A stretch of DNA of 35,407 nucleotides from an uncultured Oscillospiraceae bacterium (GTDB lineage: Bacteria; Bacillota; Clostridia; Oscillospirales; Oscillospiraceae), in contig CAJTYO010000025.1 in the NCBI GenBank assembly GCA_910584045.1, positions 1-35,407 of the forward strand, read 5' to 3'. Below the pieces are notes generated by a model. That model had not been told where the DNA came from. It saw nothing but the letters and a program-made list of their open reading frames with translations, and searched no databases. The first letter of the stretch is position 1. Every line of letters starts with the position of its first letter. This document shows positions 29,484-35,407 of the stretch, piece after piece. Both the position numbers and the translations under genes were made by a program.

Positions 29484-31931
29484 TCAGCTCTGTTCGCTGA
29501 TATACAGCGCCGCCCGGTTCTGGATCAGCGCCGCCGTCTCGTCGATGGTCTTGTCTCCAGCGAAGCAGGCTCCGGCAATCTCCATGATGATCTGTCCCAG
29601 ACTGTCATCCCAGCGGTACACGCTGTCCACGGCCTCGTACAGCGCCATGATCTGGTCGTACTCCGCCTGGGTGGTTTTGCGGTAGGCGTGGAACTTGCCG
29701 CTGCTGTCCGAATAGCCGTACCGCGTCCTGCCTGGTCCTTTGCCATTCCTGTCCTCCCAGGCCATCTCTTCGAAGGCCTCCCTATTAAGGGGGAAACGAT
29801 GGACAAAGAGGCTGGAGGAGGACGGCCGCTGGGGTAAGAGCATAGTGCGCAGGAAGGCCCAGACCCCCTCCTTGTGCCTTCCGGCGCTGGTCATGGCCAG
29901 GCCGCCGTCGAGTACGAAGCCGCTCCCCACCTCGCCCCACGGGTTGGGAAGTCCTACAAAGACCATCTCTCCCCGTAAATTCCCCCCAAGCTTCTGGATG
30001 TCCCAGAAGCTGCCAAGGTACTGGCTCATAAGCATCAGCTCCCGGTCGCGAAGCATCACGTCCCGCTCGCTGTAACCCACGCTCTCCTCGGGGAATTTGC
30101 TGCAGAATGTCAGAATCTCCCGGAATTCTTTGCTGTCAAAGCTGCATGTCCCTTTCTCCCAGTCCACAAACCGATCCCAGAACATCTGTATCATATCCAA
30201 CATCATCTGGTCCCTGCTCTGAGGCGCCGGGAGGCAGCCCTCTGGCATGTTCTCCAGAGCCTCCCACATGTCCTCCAGCGTCCAGGCCATTCGATCGCCC
30301 ACAGCGCTCCTCGCACCCATCACTGTGGAGAAGGAAAAACCGTCAGAAAGCTCATAGAGCCTGCCGTCGATGGACTCCGCTTCCAGGACCCGGAGCATCA
30401 GGTCCTCCCGGTCGATGTCCCGGTCCAGGTCGATCCAGGGCCACAGATCCTCCAGAATGCCGGAGGCGGCCCAGCCATACAGCGACATCCCAGACATATC
30501 CAGGATGTCCGGAACCTTCCCCGCCCCCACCTCCGTAGCCAGACGGTTCAGCCCATCCTGCCAGCTCTCTCCGGCGCTGAAATCCACATACTCCCGGACC
30601 TCGATACGGTAGTCCGGGTTCGTGCGGTTGAACGAGCGAACGGCATCCTCCATACTGGTCAACAGCTGGGCCGTACCCAAGGTCAGGACTGTCTTCTCCG
30701 GCGGATCATCCGTGGGCGTCAGCACCGCCAGCTCCACCGGCTCATCCGGGTTCCACGCACCGCCTCCTTGGACAATCACCAGCCGCCCATCTGGCAAGAA
30801 CTGGGACACCGCCCGGTCCCCGCCGGCGGACAGCCCCGTGTTGACCCAGCTGAGGAGGGGCAGATTCTCCTCCTCCCCGTCCTCCCCCGGCTCTCCGGGC
30901 TCCTGCCAGGCCAACAGGTCGCCGCCCACGTTGTAGTAGAACAGGGTCGTATCGTCGCCGCCGTAGACGGTGGACCACTCAGGCAGCGTCCAGCTCTCCT
31001 CCCAGGCGTCCCCCCTCGCCGAAACTGCGGACAGGACTGTCTGGTAGCTCCCGCCCTCCCGATACGATCCCCATACGGCCAGCCGCCCGTCTCCTAAGCG
31101 CACCACGCCCTGCCAACTCTGGTCCCGCCCCTCCTGGGCTACCCGGCCAAGCACTTTGCCGGTCTGGTCCATGGTCACCAGCGCCTCTTTTCCAGAGCGG
31201 CTCCAGAAGGTAACATCTCCTCCGACGCTGATGTACGCCGTGTCGATGTAGTCCATCCCCAGCCGCTCCTCCAGCTCCTGTCGGGACCACTCCTGCCGGG
31301 ACAGCTCGTTTCCCTCGCCATCCAGTTGGCGCAGGGCATATTGGCTCTCGCTGCCGATATAGTACTCTCCCCGCACCCCGGCGGACATATCGTAGGGATC
31401 GAAGTCCTCCGGGAAATTATAATCCCAGCGTCCTATGCGCTCCAGCAGCCACAGGGTGTTCTCCTTCCCGGCGGCAACAGATATCCCCTCGGTGGAGTAA
31501 ATGACGTTCCGGTCCCCACTGGAGCTCACGCCGATGGGCAGCAACTCAATCTCTCCGCCCTCCAGGGGGATGCGCAGCAGTCGAATCTCTCTGTCCTGAT
31601 AGTCCTCATTGGTGATCACGCAGCCGGTCAGATACACATAGTCCCCCACCACGCAGCCACCCTGGATTTCATTCATATCTATGTCCAGCCCCCGAAACAC
31701 AGGGATGTACCGGACACCGCCATAGCGATCAGGCTCCAGTTCCGCTTCCGCGGTTTTCCCGCAGGCTGTCAGACTTAGGATCAAGACCAGCAGCACGGGC
31801 ATCCATCCGCTTCTCTTCCACATATTCGTCCTCCCTTTCCTCCACATATCCAGCTTCGCCCCTTTCTTCCCACAGGCCGTCACCCCCAGGAGAAGACTCA
31901 GCACAAACATCCATGACAGGCCTTTTTTCAT
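29484..31931 (-). CDS. Large lipoprotein: propeller-like domain fused to a family-1 solute-binding domain
   Basis: This protein has 815 aa from the ATG at 31931 or 779 aa from the ATG at 31823. Each start has a strong ribosome site (GGAGGGAAAGGG; GGGAGGACGAAT) and begins its own lipoprotein signal (lipobox GVTAC at residues 16-20; SLTAC in the second). Residues about 75-410 of the longer form show repeated beta-rich units suggesting a propeller (inference). From about 420 on it resembles extracellular solute-binding proteins (LTLGTAQLLTSMEDAVRSFNRTNPDYRIEV). No permease genes are adjacent. It lies between the OLE-like RNA and oapA, 40 bp before oapA, and probably depends on readthrough from the RNA promoter. 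Confidence 0.75.
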   Translation of the reverse strand: MKKGLSWMFVLSLLLGVTACGKKGAKLDMWRKGRTNMWKRSGWMPVLLVLILSLTACGKTAEAELEPDRYGGVRYIPVFRGLDIDMNEIQGGCVVGDYVYLTGCVITNEDYQDREIRLLRIPLEGGEIELLPIGVSSSGDRNVIYSTEGISVAAGKENTLWLLERIGRWDYNFPEDFDPYDMSAGVRGEYYIGSESQYALRQLDGEGNELSRQEWSRQELEERLGMDYIDTAYISVGGDVTFWSRSGKEALVTMDQTGKVLGRVAQEGRDQSWQGVVRLGDGRLAVWGSYREGGSYQTVLSAVSARGDAWEESWTLPEWSTVYGGDDTTLFYYNVGGDLLAWQEPGEPGEDGEEENLPLLSWVNTGLSAGGDRAVSQFLPDGRLVIVQGGGAWNPDEPVELAVLTPTDDPPEKTVLTLGTAQLLTSMEDAVRSFNRTNPDYRIEVREYVDFSAGESWQDGLNRLATEVGAGKVPDILDMSGMSLYGWAASGILEDLWPWIDLDRDIDREDLMLRVLEAESIDGRLYELSDGFSFSTVMGARSAVGDRMAWTLEDMWEALENMPEGCLPAPQSRDQMMLDMIQMFWDRFVDWEKGTCSFDSKEFREILTFCSKFPEESVGYSERDVMLRDRELMLMSQYLGSFWDIQKLGGNLRGEMVFVGLPNPWGEVGSGFVLDGGLAMTSAGRHKEGVWAFLRTMLLPQRPSSSSLFVHRFPLNREAFEEMAWEDRNGKGPGRTRYGYSDSSGKFHAYRKTTQAEYDQIMALYEAVDSVYRWDDSLGQIIMEIAGACFAGDKTIDETAALIQNRAALYISEQS

Positions 31932-31955
31932 ATCCCTTTCCCTCCTCTTAGGCAC

Positions 31956-31991
31956 AAAAAGCGCCGCCCAGCCCAGCGGGCGGGACGGCGC
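31956..31991 (-). terminator. Terminator of the large non-coding RNA
   Basis: On the minus strand 31978-31991 pairs with 31961-31974 (two non-Watson-Crick positions, one a G-U) across a 3-nt loop, followed by five T (complement of 31956-31960). It lies just upstream of the lipoprotein ribosome site, so downstream genes would need partial readthrough. Confidence 0.85.
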
Positions 31992-32666
31992 ACATTCCGC
32001 TGTCACGAAAAACGCTAAACGCCGGCAGCAGGTGAGGTAAATCTTACGGCTTAGGTACGGGCTGGATTTCCCCGGGGCGCACCCCTCGTTGCCGATCGGG
32101 CGGTTTCCCTTTCAGCGTCCCAGCGCGGCGTTGCCCACCGCGCTGCCCGACTGCCACTTAGTCCGCACTGCAATCCCTCATCTGCCCAGTGACGACAGCC
32201 TAGGTGTTTTCCACCGCAGTCAAACCGCTTCTTAGCCTCTTTTGCAGACATGGTTTCAAGGAGCAATCCCAATCTCTCCCTGGCCGGGGAAAAACCGGGT
32301 AGCTCTCCTATCCGCCATGCCCACGCAAGGCAGGCTACATCTGCACACAGCGTTCACGGCTCTCAGACCGGGTAGCACCGCAATACAGGTTTCTACACCT
32401 GAGCCGTACACGGGTCGCGTTACCGCAAAGGGAGTACGCCCGAGCACGAGAGCAGGTCTCCACGACCGCAGGGTCGGCTTCCCCATGCCATTGGGGAACG
32501 CCCTACGACCGCAAGCGCGGGGAGTCCGCGCTTCCCGCCCAGCACCCACCCCAAACTGGGCGTTTGCAGCAGGCACCAGGGGTTTCACAGCTATGCCCTT
32601 TAAAGGATTTTTAGGCCCTTCTTCGGAAGCGGCAGATCTGACTAGGATACTGCACCGTCGTTTAGC
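31956..32666 (-). ncRNA. ole: Candidate OLE RNA (about 710 nt)
   Basis: A GC-rich segment of about 710 nt with no credible coding frame is bounded by an excellent promoter and an intrinsic terminator on the minus strand. Many local hairpins are visible: a GTAA-capped stem GCG-GTAA-CGC (32417-32426), TTCCCC/GGGGAA and CCGG stems, and GACC-CTGC-GGTC. The 10-mer GCTACCCGGT occurs twice (32294-32303 and 32367-32376). OLE RNA is a membrane-associated RNA of about 600 nt from Clostridia and Bacilli, encoded upstream of oapA in a cluster with dxs, tlyA, argR and recN; all of those follow here. Alternatives (RNase P, tmRNA, group II intron) lack their motifs. No alignment to the OLE model was possible. 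Confidence 0.75.
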
Positions 32667-32672
32667 ATATCC

Positions 32673-32701
32673 AGTATAGCATACTCCCCGTGAATATTCA
32701 A
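32673..32701 (-). promoter_or_regulatory. Promoter of the candidate OLE RNA
   Basis: On the minus strand TTGAAT (complement of 32696-32701) and TATACT (complement of 32673-32678) are 17 bp apart with an extended -10 TGC. The predicted start is near 32666. Confidence 0.75.
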
Positions 32702-32784
32702 GAGACTATACAGATTTTTCTATATATTTACAAACTATTCACGATTGGACAGCCTCCGGCGGAGAATTGTTAGAAAATATGCGT

Positions 32785-33318
32785 CTAGCGATATAGCAGC
32801 AGACTGAACCAACTGACCAGGTTTCCGCCAGGCTGGTAGTCAAAGCCCAAACGCTCCGCTGTGTCTAAAATCAGAATCCCGTGGCTCTCCACACAGGGGA
32901 ACATCTGCTCCGGCCGACGGCAAGGAGCCGACGGATAGGTACACACCTCGCAGATGGCGCAGGACTCTGTGCTCAGAGGATAGGTCTCTGCCCCCTGGGC
33001 TCGCAGCAGAGCACTGACCTGCCGGGTGACCTCCTCATGGGGACCCCGGGCGGCCAGAGTTCCCTCCACATCTGCCAGGTCCTCCACCTCGGTCATGGTG
33101 GCAATCAGCAGCGCGTGCGGGTAGCTCAGACAGCGCTCCCGACATTCCTCCACTGTCCCCACCGCCGGCGGGCAGGCCCAGGATGCACCGTAGCGTGGAC
33201 AGTCTGTCTCGCAGACAAGCTGGACCTTGGGAGTGAAGGTCAGCTCCTCCGTCTTAAAAAATGCGTATTGTACGATGGGCAGCCGCCCCAGCTGCGCCTC
33301 CAGTTTTTCACGGTCCAT
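32785..33318 (-). CDS. DUF2284 metal-binding protein
   Basis: This 177-aa protein is rich in Cys arranged as in DUF2284 (predicted metal-binding): CETDCPRYGASWACPP (about 36-51), then ESCAICEVCTYPSAPCRRPEQMFPC (about 117-141). Such spacing suggests an iron-sulphur cluster or zinc site; no reaction is assigned. The ATG at 33318 follows AAGGAG at 7 nt, with a probable extended -10 (TGTTATACT on the minus strand, complement 33349-33354) upstream. It lies upstream of the OLE-like RNA, separated by the RNA's own promoter. Confidence 0.85.
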   Translation of the reverse strand: MDREKLEAQLGRLPIVQYAFFKTEELTFTPKVQLVCETDCPRYGASWACPPAVGTVEECRERCLSYPHALLIATMTEVEDLADVEGTLAARGPHEEVTRQVSALLRAQGAETYPLSTESCAICEVCTYPSAPCRRPEQMFPCVESHGILILDTAERLGFDYQPGGNLVSWFSLLLYR

Positions 33319-33407
33319 ATGTCTCTCCTTTCACCGTCTTCAAGTGCAAGTATAACACGTTTCACATCGGGAGAGAAGAAAAAAATCGGGAGCAGGTGAG
33401 ATTTTTC

Positions 33408-33437
33408 TTGCCAACAGGCGGGCGGTTGGTGTAAAAT
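33408..33437 (+). promoter_or_regulatory. darA promoter
   Basis: TTGCCA (33408-33413) and TAAAAT (33432-33437) are 18 bp apart, 35 bp before the darA start codon. Confidence 0.6.
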
Positions 33438-33472
33438 AAAACATGTTCATTCTGAAAGGTGAGGTGAATCCT

Positions 33473-33829
33473 ATGGAGAAGGAGAAAAGCAAGCAAAAAA
33501 TGCTCCTGGCGGTGGTCCAGGGCGACGACTATCCGGACACGGTGGACGATCTCAACCGCAACGGCTTTTTTGCCACAGTACTCAGCTCCACCGGCGGCTT
33601 CCTAAAAAAACGGAGCGTCACGCTGATGATCGGCGTGGAGGAGCACCGGGTGCAGGCCGCGCTGGATGTTCTCAAGCAGTGCGCTGGCCGGCGGCAGCAG
33701 ATGACCTACTCTAATCTGTCCATATCCTCCGGCAGCTCCAACCCCTCCATCCCCATGATGCCGGTACAGATGAGCGTCGGCGGCGTGGTGGTGTTCATTA
33801 TGGATCTGGACGACATCCAGAAATATTGA
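33473..33829 (+). CDS. darA: Cyclic-di-AMP receptor DarA/PstA-like
   Basis: This 118-aa PII-like protein (DUF970) matches DarA/PstA, the trimeric c-di-AMP sensor of Firmicutes. The signature region ATVLSSTGGFLKKRSVTLMIGVEEHRV (about 33-59) forms the first strand pair and ligand loop, and the C-terminal GGVVVFIMDLDDIQKY closes the ferredoxin-like fold. The long Ser/Met-rich T-loop (about 76-101) is flexible. The ATG at 33473 follows GAGGTG at 7 nt; the 10-codon extension to 33443 lacks a site. A terminator follows before dpaA. Confidence 0.88.
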   Translation: MEKEKSKQKMLLAVVQGDDYPDTVDDLNRNGFFATVLSSTGGFLKKRSVTLMIGVEEHRVQAALDVLKQCAGRRQQMTYSNLSISSGSSNPSIPMMPVQMSVGGVVVFIMDLDDIQKY

Positions 33830-33849
33830 GAAATCTGAAAGATTTCCAG

Positions 33850-33888
33850 ACCTCCGAAGAGCGGCCGCTCTCCGGAGGTTCCCTTTTT
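33850..33888 (+). terminator. Terminator between darA and dpaA
   Basis: ACCTCCG (33850-33856) pairs with CGGAGGT (33873-33879) around an inner palindrome AGAGCGGCCGCTCT, and TTTTT follows at 33884-33888. The inner palindrome could extend the stem. Confidence 0.65.
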
Positions 33889-33927
33889 CCTCTGCCGTGC
33901 ATAGTCTGTTGCAGAGGGGGGATGTGT

Positions 33928-34785
33928 ATGAAACCGGCAATCTCTATTTTGGGCGGCGATCTAAGGCAAGTGTACCTGACGCGGTTGCTTCTGGAGGACG
34001 GATGGGAGGTATGCACCTGGGGCCTGGAGCAGGGCGGCGGTCCCAACGGCGCACCCTTGGACCGCGCACTAGAGGGCTCTATCCTGCTGCTGCCCCTGCC
34101 GGTATGCCGCGGGGGACGGATTAATCTTCCCTTGACGGACACGGAGCTGGAGGCGGCAAAGTTGTGGCCCCGGCTGCGATTCGACCAGCTGTTGCTGGGC
34201 GGCATGACGCGGGAGCTCTCTCGGACGCTGATGGCAGACTACGGCCTGACTCTGCTGGACTACTACGACCGTGAAGAGACGCAGGCCGCCAACGCCGTTC
34301 CCACAGCGGAGGGCGCTTTGCAGCTGGCCATGGAGTCCACGGACCGCACAATCCACGGCAGCCGCTGCCTCGTCATCGGCTATGGTCGGATCGGGAGGCT
34401 GCTGGCGGACCGGCTGCTGTCCCTGGGGGCCGAAGTGACGGTGTCCGCCCGGAAGTACGGGGATCTGGCCTGGAGCCACGCCTGGGGCTGCCAGAGCATA
34501 CAGACTGGCGCATTGGCCGGACGGCTGGAGCGCTTCGATCTGATCTTCAACACAGCGCCCGCCCTTATCCTGGATGGACCGCGCCTGCGGGAGACGCGGG
34601 AGGACTGCGTCGTCATAGACCTGGCCTCCGCTCCCGGCGGAGTAGACTTGGAGGAGGCCAGACGGATAGGCCGACAGGTGATACCGGCCCCCGGCCTACC
34701 GGGAAAAGCAGCGCCCTGCACCGCCGCCGCCGCCATCCGGGACAGTGTGTACCATATATTGGAAGAACGAGGTGAACCCATTTGA
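33928..34785 (+). CDS. dpaA: Dipicolinate synthase subunit A
   Basis: This 285-aa protein is the NAD(P)-binding subunit of the enzyme that turns dihydrodipicolinate into dipicolinic acid for the spore core (SpoVFA). The N-terminal segment begins ISILGGDLRQVYL, and a Rossmann motif GYGRIG lies at 151-156, followed by the basic SARK. Near the end PAPGLPGKAAPCTAA is family-typical. The ATG at 33928 is preferred over 33922 because the G-rich ribosome site ends 6 nt before it. A mother-cell (sigma-K) promoter is expected, but I could not pick one confidently. It overlaps dpaB by 4 nt. Confidence 0.92.
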   Translation: MKPAISILGGDLRQVYLTRLLLEDGWEVCTWGLEQGGGPNGAPLDRALEGSILLLPLPVCRGGRINLPLTDTELEAAKLWPRLRFDQLLLGGMTRELSRTLMADYGLTLLDYYDREETQAANAVPTAEGALQLAMESTDRTIHGSRCLVIGYGRIGRLLADRLLSLGAEVTVSARKYGDLAWSHAWGCQSIQTGALAGRLERFDLIFNTAPALILDGPRLRETREDCVVIDLASAPGGVDLEEARRIGRQVIPAPGLPGKAAPCTAAAAIRDSVYHILEERGEPI

Positions 34786-35237
34786 ACTCAAAGCGAGTGG
34801 GATTTGCGTTATGCGGCTCCTTCTGCACCCACAAAGAGGTTCTCAGGGAGCTGGAGGGTCTGTGCCAGGAGTACGAGACGGTTCTGCCCATCGTATCCCA
34901 GGCATGTCAGACCACGGACACCCGCTTCGGTAAGTCGGAGGACTTCCTCGCCCAAGTGGAGCGGATCACAGGACATAGTATCGTGGACAGCATCCAGAAG
35001 GCGGAGCCCATCGGGCCAAAAAAGCTGCTGGACGTCCTGATCATCGCACCCTGCACTGGCAACACTCTGGCAAAGCTGGCCGCAGGTATCACCGATACGC
35101 CGGTAACCATGGCCGCCAAGGCCCACCTGCGCAACGCCCGCCCTGTGGTGGTAGCCGTAGCCACCAACGATGGGCTGAGCGCCGCGGCAAAAAACATTGG
35201 GGAGCTGCTGGCGCGCAGGAATTACTATTTAGAGTAA
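34782..35237 (+). CDS. dpaB: Dipicolinate synthase subunit B, C-terminally truncated
   Basis: This 151-aa flavoprotein-like subunit (SpoVFB) is recognised by RVGFALCGSFCTHKEVL, a central LIIAPCTGNTLAKLAAGITDTPVTMAAKAHLRN (the flavin-type PCTGNT loop) and GLSAAAKNIGELLARRNYYLE at the end. Typical SpoVFB is about 195-200 aa and continues after the KNIG...NYYF strand for some 45 residues; here a TAA stops it. The reading frame two bases over continues F-RVIPIREDTRQRHNV, vaguely like the missing strand. The TTG start at 34782 overlaps the dpaA stop with GAGGTG 7 nt upstream. Function may be reduced. Confidence 0.85.
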   Translation: MNSKRVGFALCGSFCTHKEVLRELEGLCQEYETVLPIVSQACQTTDTRFGKSEDFLAQVERITGHSIVDSIQKAEPIGPKKLLDVLIIAPCTGNTLAKLAAGITDTPVTMAAKAHLRNARPVVVAVATNDGLSAAAKNIGELLARRNYYLE

Positions 35238-35365
35238 TACCGATAAGGGAGGACACGAGACAGCGGCACAATGTATAGCTGTTTCTATTTGTTACAAGTT
35301 TCTAAAGATTGAAAACTGAAGGAAAAATGAAATAAGTAAAGTTAGCTGATGAAGGTTCAACCCGC

Positions 35366-35395
35366 AACGCCGCCCAGGGCGGTGTCTGCGGCGTT
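35366..35395 (+). terminator. Hairpin at the right edge, possible dpaAB terminator
   Basis: AACGCCGC (35366-35373) pairs with GCGGCGTT (35388-35395). No T-run follows within the visible sequence. The 130 bp before it, after dpaB, hold no recognisable gene. Confidence 0.35.
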
Positions 35396-35407
35396 CTGTG
35401 CCCCGGA

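Noticed and set aside
32390..32460. Possible group II intron domain V (GTACGGCTC-like sequence)
   Set aside because: The AGC...GAAA domain V core and a reverse transcriptase gene are absent; the similarity is limited to a few bases.
32242..32679. Plus- and minus-strand open frames of 73-145 codons across 32051-32679
   Set aside because: They are rich in Arg, Pro, Gly and Ala with no ribosome sites or family features, and lie within the promoter- and terminator-bounded structured RNA; long frames are expected in GC-rich non-coding DNA.
1..35407. CRISPR arrays, tRNA or rRNA genes, insertion sequences
   Set aside because: I saw no regularly spaced repeats, no tRNA cloverleaf or rRNA motifs, and no transposase genes; only the two tyrosine recombinases are present.

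Overview
The window comes from a spore-forming, GC-rich member of the Clostridia, most likely an Oscillospiraceae/Flavonifractor-type gut anaerobe. The evidence is sporulation genes (spoIIM, dipicolinate synthase dpaA/dpaB), strong AGGAGG-type ribosome sites, frequent TTG/GTG starts, the typical clostridial order dxs-tlyA-nadK-argR-recN, and a glutaminyl-tRNA synthetase of the kind seen in some Clostridia. This placement is inferred from gene content only.

Layout. 1-3.6 kb: a probable accessory segment with gene remnants, then a metal-resistance operon (an ArsR/SmtB repressor and a His-rich Zn/Cd/Pb P-type ATPase) and an amidase-fold protein whose ribosome site lies inside a hairpin. 3.8-5.9 kb: a stand-alone tyrosine recombinase and a degenerate VTC-fold protein, both on the minus strand. 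6.0-8.1 kb: an ECF-like sigma factor translationally coupled to a large membrane protein. 8.2-13.8 kb: glnS, a membrane-anchored glycerophosphodiesterase, a TIM-barrel-like protein, and a yqeG-pepP pair. 13.9-19.3 kb, minus strand: a B12-dependent methionine synthase lacking the reactivation domain, xerD, spoIIM, a TIGR04086 membrane protein and yajC. 19.5-32.7 kb, minus strand: a long gene series ending with M28-like, recN, argR, nadK, a TfoX-C protein, tlyA, NUDIX, a nucleoside phosphorylase, a QueG-like protein, dxs, a DUF21 membrane protein and a large lipoprotein. It is headed by a GC-rich, non-coding, promoter- and terminator-bounded transcript of about 710 nt. 32.8-35.2 kb: DUF2284 protein, c-di-AMP receptor darA, dpaA and dpaB.

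The most interesting item is the 31956-32666 transcript. Its position upstream of a DUF21-type membrane protein gene (oapA-like), followed by dxs, tlyA, nadK, argR and recN, is the known neighbourhood of OLE (ornate, large, extremophilic) RNA, and its length is close to that class. I call it an OLE RNA candidate paired with OapA. A propeller-like/solute-binding lipoprotein gene sits between the RNA and oapA. The call rests on context, length and transcription signals, not on a covariance-model match, which I could not run.

Other points of note: an M28-fold protein and a VTC-fold protein that have each lost active-site residues, a C-terminally truncated dpaB, an XerD without the usual catalytic lysine, and a lipoprotein with two successive in-frame signal peptides, each with its own ribosome site.
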